DNA from: Roseobacter denitrificans OCh 114
Lineage (GTDB): Bacteria > Pseudomonadota > Alphaproteobacteria > Rhodobacterales > Rhodobacteraceae
Assembly: GCF_000014045.1 (NCBI RefSeq)
Contig: NC_008209.1
Location: 2,999,001 to 3,063,000, forward strand
DNA length: 64,000 bases
Direction: 5' to 3'
The notes beneath the pieces were generated by a model. It was not told the DNA's origin and did not search any database. It saw only the letters and a list, made by a program, of their open reading frames with translations. The translations under genes were made by a program, and so were the position numbers. The first letter of the stretch is position 1, and each line of letters starts with the position of its first letter. Below, one piece after another: positions 39,921 to 48,232 of the stretch.

Positions 39921-41077
39921 TCCGTTTCTGTTGGCGTGGTGCCATGGATCAGGCGCGCATGTTCCTGCAGCGCAAAGCGATCCGTCATGCCGGAAATATA
40001 ATCGGACACGATCCGCGCCAGTTCCGTTTCAGAGCTGATCGCCTCGACGTCCTTGCGCCACTGCTTGGGCAATTGGTCCGGGTGGGCCATGAAATGGGGG
40101 AAAAGTTCTTCGACGACCCGGGTGACCTGCGCGCGCATCACAACCACGCTGGGCGCGCGGTACATGCGATCAAACAGAAAGCTGCGGATCACTTTAAGAT
40201 CATCGAAAACATCGTCTGAAAACCGGATAATCGCACGGTCTGCCGCGCGGATATCCGTCACGGTTTTCGGCTGCAACGTCATCAGCCGCGCCTGCGCGAG
40301 TTGGATGACATCTTCGACCAGAACGCCAAAGAACCGCCGCAAGGCCTCATGCCGCCGCCGGTAGTAGTTCAGCCCGGGATAGAGCCGGTCGACCTCGGCA
40401 AAGCACATGTTCAGAATGGGCAATTCGGCCAGTTCATCGGTGGAAAACAACTCCGCACGCAGACCATCATGCAAATCATGGTGGTTATAGGCCACGTCAT
40501 CCGCGATGGCCGCAACCTGCGCCTCGGCACTGGCGAAAGTGCCGAGTTCAAGGTCATGCGTGTCGTTATAGGCCTTGAGCGCCCAGGGAATGTCGCCAGT
40601 GACAGGGCCGTTGTGCTTGGCCAGCCCCTCAAGGGTTTCCCACGTCAGGTTCAGCCCGTCGAAATCCGCATAATGCCGTTCCAGATGCGTCACGATGCGG
40701 ATCGCCTGCGCGTTGTGATCAAAGCCGCCATAGGGCGCCATCATATCCGACAGCGCATCCTCGCCGGTGTGGCCGAATGGTGTGTGACCCAAGTCATGTG
40801 CAAGGGCCACCGCTTCGGTCAGTTCCTGATTGAGGTTGAGCGCGCCCGCGATTGTCCGCGCCACCTGCGCGACCTCTATGGAATGCGTCAGCCGCGTGCG
40901 GTAATAATCGCCCTCATGCTCAATAAAAACCTGCGTCTTGTGTTTGAGGCGGCGAAACGCACTGGCGTGAATGATCCTGTCGCGGTCGCGCTGAAATGAC
41001 GAGCGAAAGGTGCTTTCCTCCTCCTTTACGCGCCGCCCTCGGGCGCGTTGTGGATCGGAGGCATAGGGTGCTGTCAT
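39914..41077 (-). CDS. dgt: dGTP triphosphohydrolase-like protein
   Basis: A 387-aa HD-domain nucleotide hydrolase of the dGTPase-like group, which controls dNTP pools. Metal ligands are in RTRLTHSIEVAQVARTIA and VALAHDLGHTPFGHTGED, with further Asp in DDVAYNHHDLHDGL. The N-terminal SDPQRARGRRVKEEESTFRSSFQRDRDRIIHASAFRRLKHKTQV is typical. The facing IscA-type gene starts 81 bp away on the other strand. Confidence 0.94.
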   Translation of the reverse strand: MTAPYASDPQRARGRRVKEEESTFRSSFQRDRDRIIHASAFRRLKHKTQVFIEHEGDYYRTRLTHSIEVAQVARTIAGALNLNQELTEAVALAHDLGHTPFGHTGEDALSDMMAPYGGFDHNAQAIRIVTHLERHYADFDGLNLTWETLEGLAKHNGPVTGDIPWALKAYNDTHDLELGTFASAEAQVAAIADDVAYNHHDLHDGLRAELFSTDELAELPILNMCFAEVDRLYPGLNYYRRRHEALRRFFGVLVEDVIQLAQARLMTLQPKTVTDIRAADRAIIRFSDDVFDDLKVIRSFLFDRMYRAPSVVVMRAQVTRVVEELFPHFMAHPDQLPKQWRKDVEAISSETELARIVSDYISGMTDRFALQEHARLIHGTTPTETER

Positions 41078-41158
41078 GTCGCCGGTCCTTGTCGCCTGTC
41101 ATGAGAAGTTATATATTCATCCCAACAGATTAATAAACCCGTTTGACGGAGTACTGCG

Positions 41159-41482
41159 ATGCAACTTCCACCCAAAGTCACCCCGCGCGCTTTTGAACGA
41201 CTCGCAGAGATCGGTGCATCTGATGACGGTAAGGCCCTGCGCGTTGCGGTTGAGGGCGGGGGATGTTCAGGGTTTCAATACGAGATCGATCTGGACGAGC
41301 CAAAGGAGGACGACCTCGTTCTGGAAGGTGCCGGGCAAAAAGTGGTGATCGACACGGTGTCGCTGCCGTTTCTGGCAGACGCTGTCATCGACTTTACCGA
41401 AGAGTTGATCGGCGCACGTTTTGTCATCAACAATCCGAACGCCTCCAGTTCCTGCGGCTGTGGGACGTCATTCTCGATGTAG
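41159..41482 (+). CDS. erpA: A-type iron-sulfur carrier (ErpA/IscA-like)
   Basis: A 107-aa A-type carrier that passes iron-sulfur clusters to target proteins. The three conserved Cys are present: one in EGGGCSGFQYEIDL and two in the C-terminal SSCGCGTSFSM. ErpA and IscA cannot be told apart safely; the symbol is the more likely choice because no isc operon is nearby. Confidence 0.88.
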   Translation: MQLPPKVTPRAFERLAEIGASDDGKALRVAVEGGGCSGFQYEIDLDEPKEDDLVLEGAGQKVVIDTVSLPFLADAVIDFTEELIGARFVINNPNASSSCGCGTSFSM

Positions 41483-41518
41483 GATGAGCATCGCACTTTA
41501 GCGTTCTGTTTTAAAAAA

Positions 41519-42568
41519 CTAATTCGATCTGGAGAACCGTTCGAAAAAACGGTCGAAATGCGGGCAGGACTGCGCTGCCCCCTCAAGGATTGCATTTTGA
41601 TCGTGCTCCAGTGACCGCGCAAAAATGGCGCGCATATGGGACCAGTCGCCGCTGCGCGCAGGCCCAAGTTGATAGAGGAGCGAGGATATCGCCCGCAACG
41701 GACCCGGCCCCGCAGGCGATCTGAGGATTTCGATATTCCCCGCCGGCGGGCGCCCGGTAAACCCGGCCATGCCGGCAACCCCTGCCCACCAACTGGTGAC
41801 CAGATATTCGTGATAGGCGTCACTCACCGGTCCGTTCTGGGCCGGCACCAGCGTAAATGATCCGATCTCGCGGGCCAGCCAGTCCTCCCAGATCTCGCTC
41901 GGGCTTTGGCCGGCAAAACGCAGGGCGACGCAAACCTCTGCCAGCAGGTCCACGTCCTGATCCAGAAACGCCATAAGTCCTGCGTATTCGAGGCTGATCA
42001 CGGTGGTTTGCGGCAGTTCTGCCTGCATCCTGCCGTAGCTTGTGAGGTAAAAGACGATGTGCGTCAGCTCATAGGCCGCTTTCTTGTTCGGCACCGAAAA
42101 GATGTGCGGCTCAGCCGTGAAATCCAGCAAACGACCCCGCACCGCTGGGCAGAGCGTGCCAACACCACGACGCGCCAGAAGGTATTGCGCTTCGGCACGC
42201 TGCAGATCGGACAACTCACACGCCGCAAGATCGCCCAATTGCACCGCTTCGCAGAGCTTTCGGCCCGTATCGCCGCCGAGTCCGAGGTCTTCAAGATCAA
42301 GACATATCGACAAAAGGAAGCGGTAATACTGCGGAAAAAACCGCATCCGTTCTTCCAGACTTTCGTAGAAGCCGCTATACACATCCAGCGCATGGGGGGG
42401 CAGCAGTGCGCCACTGTTTGCCAGAATATTCAGAAGCTCAGCATTTTCCTTGAGCCAGAACACGTCATCCGTCGCGCGCCGCTGCGTGGCGAAACTGTTC
42501 AACAACAACGCTTGGCGTTGGGACAGGTTTGGCCGTTTAGGCGCGCCGAGTGAGATGACATTTGACAT
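41519..42568 (-). CDS. Uncharacterised 349-aa protein downstream of repeat peptide
   Basis: A mostly helical cytoplasmic protein with no signal peptide or membrane segment that I cannot assign to a characterised family. Segments of note are LYRY-free aromatic patches (RFFPQYYRFLLSICLDLEDL, residues ~76-95), and AYELTHIVFYLTSYGR (165-180) with a central His. This last motif reminds me of helical proteins found beside peptide-maturation genes, but that is recollection, not a match. A C-terminal region has GDWSHMRAIFARSLEHDQNAILEG. Start ATG 42568 (MSNVISLGAP) is chosen; the frame extends upstream but that part overlaps the next gene. It follows the four-repeat protein gene by 76 bp across a hairpin and probably works with it. 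Confidence 0.72.
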   Translation of the reverse strand: MSNVISLGAPKRPNLSQRQALLLNSFATQRRATDDVFWLKENAELLNILANSGALLPPHALDVYSGFYESLEERMRFFPQYYRFLLSICLDLEDLGLGGDTGRKLCEAVQLGDLAACELSDLQRAEAQYLLARRGVGTLCPAVRGRLLDFTAEPHIFSVPNKKAAYELTHIVFYLTSYGRMQAELPQTTVISLEYAGLMAFLDQDVDLLAEVCVALRFAGQSPSEIWEDWLAREIGSFTLVPAQNGPVSDAYHEYLVTSWWAGVAGMAGFTGRPPAGNIEILRSPAGPGPLRAISSLLYQLGPARSGDWSHMRAIFARSLEHDQNAILEGAAQSCPHFDRFFERFSRSN

Positions 42569-42601
42569 GATGGAGCCGTTTATGAATGCGAAGGGTGCAC
42601 G

Positions 42602-42634
42602 GATGGCCCACCATGCGAAAGCTGGCGGGCCATC
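42602..42634 (-). promoter_or_regulatory. Hairpin between repeat-peptide gene and 349-aa gene
   Basis: GATGGCCCACC at 42602-42612 and GGCGGGCCATC at 42624-42634 pair over 11 bp with one wobble, leaving an 11-nt loop. There is no T-run, so it is not a simple terminator. A position between the two genes suits partial termination or mRNA protection, which would make more of the upstream peptide than of the downstream protein. Confidence 0.6.
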
Positions 42635-42644
42635 GCGCCGAGGA

Positions 42645-42938
42645 TCAGACTTTGGGCGACATGCTGGTGGTGAAGAGGCCTGTCGCTTCACCGGAATGGG
42701 CATTTTTGCCAGTCGTCATGCTCGTGGTGTAAAGACCCGTGTGGCCCCCTGACAGCGTGGAGCCTTCGGGCGCCATCGACGTCGTAAAGAGCGCCGTCTG
42801 TTCCCCCGTGAGCATGTCGCCGCGCTGCGAAGTCATCGACGTGGTAAACAGCCCGGTTGCATCACCGCCGTGAATGTCGGCGAAGTCCTGATGTTCATCG
42901 GCTGCGGTCTGGGTGGAAATTTGCGTAGTCGTTTTCAT
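42645..42938 (-). CDS. Repeat peptide: four copies of T[GA]L[FY]TTSM
   Basis: A 97-aa protein with no signal peptide by the usual rules and no Cys. The first ~27 residues (rich in Thr, Gln, Asp and His) are unrelated to the rest and could be a leader. Then come four motif copies: TGLFTTSM 28-35, TALFTTSM 48-55, TGLYTTSM 67-74 and TGLFTTSM 86-93, spaced 20, 19 and 19 residues, separated by Gly-rich variable spacers. The stop follows the last copy by four residues. Codons differ between copies (Ser is TCG in copies 1 and 2, AGC in copies 3 and 4), so the amino-acid motif is under selection. ATG 42938 is taken; an in-frame ATG at 42977 adds 13 residues. Function is unknown. A multi-core peptide precursor is the leading idea; a surface or structural repeat protein is the alternative. 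Confidence 0.78.
   Translation of the reverse strand: MKTTTQISTQTAADEHQDFADIHGGDATGLFTTSMTSQRGDMLTGEQTALFTTSMAPEGSTLSGGHTGLYTTSMTTGKNAHSGEATGLFTTSMSPKV
42660..42857 (-). repeat. Four tandem coding repeats (about 57-60 bp period)
   Basis: Within the repeat-peptide gene, the four 24-bp motif units recur at a 57-60 bp period. They share amino acids but differ in several synonymous positions, which argues against very recent duplication. Confidence 0.9.
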
Positions 42939-43282
42939 GGTGTATCCCGTCCATTTGGAAATTTTGTTCACCCTCAAACGCTCACCCTTTCAGGTAGAAT
43001 TTTAAAGAAAAATTCATGTTAATAATGCTTTAACCATGGATTATCCACAGGGTGTCCGCGGTAAATTTCGCGTCGATACAATCTGCAGCCAATCGGTAAT
43101 CTTTCTTAAAAAAACATTTATCCACAAAGGATAACTCTGTGGATATTAACCATTCACGCCCCTTTCCGGAAAAAGGGTTAACGAGAATCACACGCCCGTA
43201 GCGACGGGCACAGCGCCACAACGCCCTTGCCCCGGGACGTCACATCAGGGATATCAGAGGCGTTCAGCACGCGGGGGCCTTC
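42939..43282. other. AT-rich intergenic region between repeat peptide and xthA
   Basis: A 344-bp gap between two divergent genes, clearly richer in A and T than the surroundings around 42995-43155. It contains three DnaA-box-like sites (listed separately) and must hold the promoters of both neighbours. No tRNA or coding frame with support was found. Confidence 0.7.
43041..43146. promoter_or_regulatory. Cluster of three DnaA-box-like sequences
   Basis: TTATCCACA occurs exactly at 43041-43049 and 43118-43126 on the + strand, and TGTGGATAT at 43138-43146 gives the same site (8 of 9) on the other strand. The last two are 11 bp apart in opposite orientation. The flanks are AT-rich. Possible roles are DnaA-controlled transcription of a neighbour, DnaA titration, or part of an origin. 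Confidence 0.6.
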
Positions 43283-44065
43283 ATGAAAATTGCAACATTC
43301 AACATCAACGGCATCAAGGCACGCATCGACGCCCTGCCCGCCTGGTTGAAAGAAGCCCAGCCCGACGTGGCCCTCTTGCAGGAGATCAAATCCGTCGACG
43401 AGGCCTTTCCACGCACGGTGTTCGAGGACATGGGCTACAATCTGGAAACCCATGGTCAGAAGAGTTTCAACGGGGTTGCGATCCTGTCCAAACTGCCGCT
43501 GGAGGATGTCACACGGGGCCTGCCCGGCGATGAAACTGATGAACAGGCGCGCTACATTGAGGCGACAGTCATGGGGGATACGGCGCCGGTGCGGGTCTGC
43601 GGTTTGTATCTGCCCAACGGCAACCCGGCACCCGGACCGAAATACGATTACAAACTGGACTGGATGGCGCGGCTATATGACCGTGCCAAAGCGCTATTGG
43701 CCGATGAGACCACCTTTGTGATGGCGGGGGATTACAACATCATCCCGCAAGCCGAAGATGCGGCCAAACCGGAGAGCTGGCGCGAGGATGCGCTGTTTCG
43801 TCTGGAAAGCCGGACGGCGTTTCGCAGGCTGCTCAACCTCGGGCTGACCGAAGCCTTCCGCGCAAGGACGCAGGGCCCGGGTCACTACAGTTTCTGGGAC
43901 TATCAGGCGGGGGCGTGGAACCGCAACAACGGCATCCGCATCGACCATTTGCTGCTGAGCCCGCAAGCGGCGGACATGCTGGTGGATTGCCAGATCGACA
44001 AGGAGGTGCGCGGACGGGACAAGCCTTCGGACCACGTGCCCGTTTGGGTCGATCTGGCCGCCTGA
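43283..44065 (+). CDS. xthA: Exodeoxyribonuclease III
   Basis: A 260-aa AP endonuclease and 3'-5' exonuclease for base-excision repair. Motifs are MKIATFNINGIKARI at the N-terminus, ALLQEIKSVDEAF (metal-binding Glu), GLYLPNGNPAPGPKYDYK, AGDYNIIPQAED, YSFWDYQAGAWNRNNGIRIDHLLLS and the catalytic SDHVPVWVDL at the end. It converges directly with the DUF533 gene without any gap. Confidence 0.96.
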   Translation: MKIATFNINGIKARIDALPAWLKEAQPDVALLQEIKSVDEAFPRTVFEDMGYNLETHGQKSFNGVAILSKLPLEDVTRGLPGDETDEQARYIEATVMGDTAPVRVCGLYLPNGNPAPGPKYDYKLDWMARLYDRAKALLADETTFVMAGDYNIIPQAEDAAKPESWREDALFRLESRTAFRRLLNLGLTEAFRARTQGPGHYSFWDYQAGAWNRNNGIRIDHLLLSPQAADMLVDCQIDKEVRGRDKPSDHVPVWVDLAA

Positions 44066-44794
44066 TCAATTGTAAAGACGCGGCATCCCAAGGCTGTCGT
44101 GTATTTGATTGACGGTGTCCGGCTTCATGCTCAGACCCTGCGCCAGGGCATGGAGGTACTGCCCCTCCGCCTGATTGTCTGGGCTGATCGCGTTGAGCGA
44201 CATTGTGTACACTTGGGTTTCAAGGCCCCGTGGCGTGTCAGCCGCGAGCGCCTGCGCACTGACCGGTTCTGCCAGAATTTTCTGCACCACTTCCATGTCA
44301 GACGGATCACCATCTTGCAGCGCGTCCAGCAGCTTGGCTTTTTCCTCGGCGTCAATATCCCCATCGGCGCGGGCCGCCTGCGTCATGGCCCGCAACATCA
44401 GGCGCGCGACCTCTTCTTCGTCCGGCTCCGTTGCGGGGTTGTCCTGATTGATCAGGTTTTCGAAGCCACCAGCCGCATCACCGCCGCGCGCGCCCGCCAG
44501 ACTGCCCAGCAGACCACCCAAGCCCCCTAACCCACCGGCAGCACCAGCGGCCGACGCGCCACCACCTCCCGTCAGTTGACCCAGAATATCCCCAAGGCCG
44601 CCCGCTGCGCTGCCCGATGCACCGCGACCGCCCAGTTGGCCCAACAGGTCCCCCAAACCGCCCGCATTATGCGCGCCACCGCCGCCAAGGTTTTTCATAA
44701 CGGATCCGATACCGCCTTGTTTTTGCACCGCTTCCATCCCCTTCGCGACGGCAAAGCCGATGGCTATTTTCATGACCGTGTTCATCAAAGACAT
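44066..44794 (-). CDS. DUF533 (YebE-like) protein
   Basis: A 242-aa protein. The N-terminus has a short amphipathic or hydrophobic region (NTVMKIAIGFAVAKGMEAV), followed by a long Gly/Ala-rich low-complexity stretch (residues ~35-110) with repeated GGLGDLLGQL-type units. The C-terminal half (residues ~125-240) is a helical TerB/DUF533-type domain (EVARLMLRAMTQAARADGDIDAEEKAKLLDAL). The function is unknown. Confidence 0.85.
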   Translation of the reverse strand: MSLMNTVMKIAIGFAVAKGMEAVQKQGGIGSVMKNLGGGGAHNAGGLGDLLGQLGGRGASGSAAGGLGDILGQLTGGGGASAAGAAGGLGGLGGLLGSLAGARGGDAAGGFENLINQDNPATEPDEEEVARLMLRAMTQAARADGDIDAEEKAKLLDALQDGDPSDMEVVQKILAEPVSAQALAADTPRGLETQVYTMSLNAISPDNQAEGQYLHALAQGLSMKPDTVNQIHDSLGMPRLYN

Positions 44795-44928
44795 TAGATA
44801 CTCCCACCTTGATTACTGCATTTGCAATAAAACCATCATGCAGAGAACGCCTTCCTGCGTCCACTGGCATCGCCCAACCGGCCCGGCGGAGCATGGCACA
44901 TCTATTTCATCGCAGTTTGGAAAGCGCG

Positions 44929-45513
44929 TCAGGCCTGCAATTCGGCATCCCAATAGAGGAAATCCATCCAGCTTTCATGCAGGTGGTTCGGTGGGAATTT
45001 GCGGCCCATGTTGCGCAACTCTTCGGCGCCGGGCTGGCGCGGTGGTTTGCGCAGGGACAGCCCCGTGCGATGCAGCGGTTTCGCCCCTTTTTTCAGGTTG
45101 CACGGGCTGCAGGCGGCCACCACATTCTGCCAGCTTGTCACCCCACCGGAGGCGCGCGGCACCACGTGATCAAAGGTCAGATCGCCACGCGCACCGCAAT
45201 ACTGGCACCTGAATTCATCCCTCAAAAATAAATTAAAGCGCGTGAAGGCCACGCGCTTTTGAGGTTTCACATAGTCTTTGAGGACCACGACGGAGGGAAT
45301 GCGTATTTCGGTACTCGGCGATCTGACGATGTCTTCGTATTCGGCCACGATATCGACGCGATCCAGCCACGCCGCTTTCACAGCATCCTGCCAAGGCCAG
45401 AGCGACAGCGGATAATAGCTGAGCGGTCGGTAATCCGCATTGAGCACCAATGCTGGCCTGTGTTTGAGGCTCGCCGGGTTACGTGTGAATTCTACTCTGA
45501 AATCGCCGTCCAT
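44929..45513 (-). CDS. HNH endonuclease family protein
   Basis: A 194-aa protein with an HNH nuclease module: FRCQYCGARGDLTFDHVVPRASGG then TSWQNVVAACSPCNLKKG, including both CxxC zinc pairs and the catalytic DH. The N-terminal half (ALVLNADYRPLSYYPLSLWPWQDAVKAAWLDRVDIVAEYE) is conserved in a widespread chromosomal family not linked to restriction. Its target is unknown. The stop has no phage genes nearby. Confidence 0.92.
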   Translation of the reverse strand: MDGDFRVEFTRNPASLKHRPALVLNADYRPLSYYPLSLWPWQDAVKAAWLDRVDIVAEYEDIVRSPSTEIRIPSVVVLKDYVKPQKRVAFTRFNLFLRDEFRCQYCGARGDLTFDHVVPRASGGVTSWQNVVAACSPCNLKKGAKPLHRTGLSLRKPPRQPGAEELRNMGRKFPPNHLHESWMDFLYWDAELQA

Positions 45514-45776
45514 ATTTAACTGTACCTTTGCCGTTCCGCGTCCGGTCCGGCAGGTCCAGTCCCACCGATAGGCTGACTATATCTCGTGGTTTTAGTCTGA
45601 CAAGCCCTGTTATCACCACAAGATGTCGCAGAGTTCGCAGATGCCCGGAGCTTGGGCAAAAGCTGCGCGCACAGGTTTTCGCATGGCTTGCACCCAAGGG
45701 GGCGGTCCAGCGTGCCCTTGGGTCAGGTCCTGTATCGGGTACGCTTGATCCCGAGACGTAAACAAAGCGGCAGGAT

Positions 45777-46121
45777 ATGATGGAAAACGACGCGCGCGTG
45801 ACGCTGGATTACATTGAATTCACATCGCCCGAGTTGGAAAAGACGCAGGCGTTTTTCGCGGATGCCTTCGGGTGGCAGTTTGTGGATTACGGTGATGATT
45901 ACCGCGATATCCAAGGGGCCGGGATCGGCGGCGGCCTTGAGCGGGGCGCTTTGCGCGCGCCTCTGCCGGTGCTCAAGACCGATGACCTTGAGGGTATGTT
46001 GGCGGTGGTCAGAAAGGCGGGTGCTCAAATCACCGCCGATATTTTCGCTTTTCCCGGCGGACGCCGATTTCAGTTCATTGAACCCGGCGGCAGCGAAATG
46101 GCGATCTGGAGCGAGTCCTAG
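45777..46121 (+). CDS. VOC family (glyoxalase-like) protein
   Basis: A 114-aa single-module VOC protein (RVTLDYIEFTSPELEKTQAFFADAFGWQFVDYG, DDLEGMLAVVRKAGAQITADIFAFPGGRRFQFIEPGGSEMAIWSE). Such proteins bind a metal and small ligands; the substrate is unknown. Two ATG codons stand in tandem at 45777 and 45780, after GGCAGGA. It abuts the facing esterase gene. Confidence 0.9.
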   Translation: MMENDARVTLDYIEFTSPELEKTQAFFADAFGWQFVDYGDDYRDIQGAGIGGGLERGALRAPLPVLKTDDLEGMLAVVRKAGAQITADIFAFPGGRRFQFIEPGGSEMAIWSES

Positions 46122-46787
46122 CTAGAGGTTCAGCTTGTCGCGCATGAACGCCAAGGCCACCGACAGACCATCCGGCGCGATGCCATGGCCTGTGCCTTTC
46201 ATGATATGGGCGAAGACATCTTTCCACCCGGCCTCCTGAAGGGCTTCGGCAGCCTGTGGCAGGGATTGCGGCGGCACAACGTCATCCGCATCGCCATGCA
46301 CCAACAGCACCGGCGGGCGCACCAGCGCCTCGTCTGCGAGTGTCTCAGGGGCCAGCAAGCGACCGGAAAAGGCGACAATGCCCGCGATCTCGTCTTCCCT
46401 GCGCGGGGCCACGTGCAGCGCCATCATGGTGCCTTGCGAAAATCCGAACAGCACCACCTGTTCAGGCAGCACGTCTTCATCCACCATCAGCGCATCGAGA
46501 AACGCGTTCAAATCCTCGACAGCCTGCGCCATCCCGCGCATCGATTCCTCTTCGGAAGACCCATCGATCCAAGGAATCGGAAACCACTGAAACCCGAAAG
46601 GTGCACCCGCGCAGGCCTCGGGCGCATCCGGCGCGACAAAGAGCGTATCTGGCAAGTGCTCGCCCAGCGGATCGGCCAGCCCCAAAAGGTCTGCGCCATT
46701 GGCCCCGTAGCCGTGTAGGAAGACCACGATTGAGCGTGTCTCGCCCGAGGCGGCGGCGCGGCGTTCTGCGTTTAAAACCCGTGTCAT
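46122..46787 (-). CDS. Alpha/beta hydrolase (phospholipase/carboxylesterase type)
   Basis: A 221-aa serine hydrolase of the PF02230 type. The oxyanion region is VVFLHGYGANGADLLGLADPL, the nucleophile elbow GFSQGTMMALHVA, the Asp in LLVHGDADDVVPPQSLP and the His in GTGHGIAPDGL. The start overlaps the stop of the AlkA-like gene by four bases. Confidence 0.93.
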   Translation of the reverse strand: MTRVLNAERRAAASGETRSIVVFLHGYGANGADLLGLADPLGEHLPDTLFVAPDAPEACAGAPFGFQWFPIPWIDGSSEEESMRGMAQAVEDLNAFLDALMVDEDVLPEQVVLFGFSQGTMMALHVAPRREDEIAGIVAFSGRLLAPETLADEALVRPPVLLVHGDADDVVPPQSLPQAAEALQEAGWKDVFAHIMKGTGHGIAPDGLSVALAFMRDKLNL

Positions 46788-47413
46788 GTGATCCCTTCAC
46801 GTTGCTTGACCACGCGGTAGTACGCAAACAGGAGCCGCGCTGCAACCGACCGCCAGGGCGACCACGCAACTGCCATCTCGCGCAGCGCGCTTTCCTTGGG
46901 GCGCGCATCCAGAGCATACAGGCTGCGCGCCGCTTCCTGCAGGGCCAGATCGCCCGGCGCAAAGACATCCGCGCGCCCAAGACTGAACATCGCGTAGATT
47001 TCCGCCGTCCAGTTCCCGATGCCCGGCACCGCCACAAGCGTCTTGATCACCTCCCCGTCGGGCAAGCTGCGCAGGCCGGCATAGTCAATATCAGCAGCGA
47101 CCAGCGCATGGGCATAGCGGATTTTCTGGCGGCTGAGACCAAGCGCGCGCAGATCATCTTCGCAAGCGGCCCGCACCGTGGCCGGATCAACCATGCCCGC
47201 CGCCTCAAGTTTTGCCCAGATCGCGCGGGCAGAGGCGACGCTGACCTGCTGGCTGACAATCGCGCTGAGCAATTGCGCAAACCCATCGGGGCGGCGTCGC
47301 AGCGGCAAGGGGCCGGTTTGATCAAAGGCATAGGCCAGACGCGGGCAGGTCTGTGACAGCCATTGGGCACCCTCCCTCACGTCGCCGTCGGTTTCAATCA
47401 ATCGGCCCGTCAT
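46784..47413 (-). CDS. alkA: DNA-3-methyladenine glycosylase II (AlkA-like)
   Basis: A 209-aa helix-hairpin-helix DNA glycosylase that removes alkylated bases. The hairpin is LVAVPGIGNWTAEIYAMFSLGRADVFAPGD with the catalytic Asp in the last segment. It lacks the large N-terminal domain of E. coli AlkA, as do many alphaproteobacterial forms. It overlaps cobK upstream and the esterase downstream by four bases each, forming one operon. Confidence 0.9.
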   Translation of the reverse strand: MTGRLIETDGDVREGAQWLSQTCPRLAYAFDQTGPLPLRRRPDGFAQLLSAIVSQQVSVASARAIWAKLEAAGMVDPATVRAACEDDLRALGLSRQKIRYAHALVAADIDYAGLRSLPDGEVIKTLVAVPGIGNWTAEIYAMFSLGRADVFAPGDLALQEAARSLYALDARPKESALREMAVAWSPWRSVAARLLFAYYRVVKQREGIT

Positions 47414-48156
47414 CCCTGATCCGCCTCCCACGCCAGCGCCTCTACGACGGTTTCGACCTGTGGGAGATGTTCAGGGCAGGCGCGACGTTCGATCATCAGA
47501 ACCGGCAGGCTGCGGGCGCGGGCCGCCAGCAATTTGGACATGCTGGCCGCGCCCCCGACGTTGCGACACATCAAATGCGTGATGCGCAACTCGGCAAACT
47601 GGTTTTCCTCTTCGAACTGGGAAAACGGCGGGCTGCCCGGAACCAACGTCACGAACCCAAAGGGCGGCTGTGCCGAAACACTATGCGTCTGGCGCATGTA
47701 AAGCCTGCGCCCGCTGAACTTTGCATAGTCAGGCAGGCTCAGCCAGCCGGTGTTGCTGAAGACCCTTGCTGTGGCCGGAACAGAAGCCGCCGCCGCCTCA
47801 ATGGAGGGGAAAGACAGCCAGCGGTCCCGCAGGGTTGCGCGCCAGGGGGGGCGCAAGAGGCGCAGATACCTGATCCCTTTGGCCGTGCACAGACCACTGA
47901 CCATGGCGGTGACGTCATCATCAAAGGCATGGCTTGCGTCAATGACCGTGCGAACGTCCTGCTCCTGCATCCATGTCCACATGGCATCCTCGTTCTTGAA
48001 CCGGCCCAACCGGGTCGGCGTGCGCAAGGCGTCGAACATGCGTTCTTCTTCCGGCAGGCTTGCGACCACCCGCCGCCCGCGCGCCAAAAGGCCGTTAACA
48101 ACAACGTGCGCTTCACGCGCACCGGCCATCACGAGTGTGGTCGATTCAGCTCTCAT
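47410..48156 (-). CDS. cobK: Precorrin-6A reductase CobK/CbiJ-like
   Basis: CobK reduces precorrin-6A with NADPH in cobalamin ring synthesis. The 248-aa protein shows VIDASHAFDDDVTAMVSGLC, GIRYLRLLRPPW, RVFSNTGWLSLPDYAKF and a C-terminal LRITHLMCRNVGGAASMSKLLAARARSLPVLMIERR. ATG 48156 (MRAESTT) is preferred. It is separated from any other cob gene in this window, although nrdJ at 58.6 kb is B12-dependent. Confidence 0.88.
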   Translation of the reverse strand: MRAESTTLVMAGAREAHVVVNGLLARGRRVVASLPEEERMFDALRTPTRLGRFKNEDAMWTWMQEQDVRTVIDASHAFDDDVTAMVSGLCTAKGIRYLRLLRPPWRATLRDRWLSFPSIEAAAASVPATARVFSNTGWLSLPDYAKFSGRRLYMRQTHSVSAQPPFGFVTLVPGSPPFSQFEEENQFAELRITHLMCRNVGGAASMSKLLAARARSLPVLMIERRACPEHLPQVETVVEALAWEADQG

Positions 48157-48232
48157 GGCTGCGACTTTACGACTATGGCGCAGGTGAGCAAGGGGCTTGC
48201 CCAAGGCAATGATTTAGCAGTACGCAAGGGTC

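Noticed and set aside
42939..43282. Chromosomal replication origin
   Set aside because: Three DnaA boxes are suggestive, but no origin-linked genes lie here and I could not compute GC skew, so only a DnaA-box cluster is claimed.
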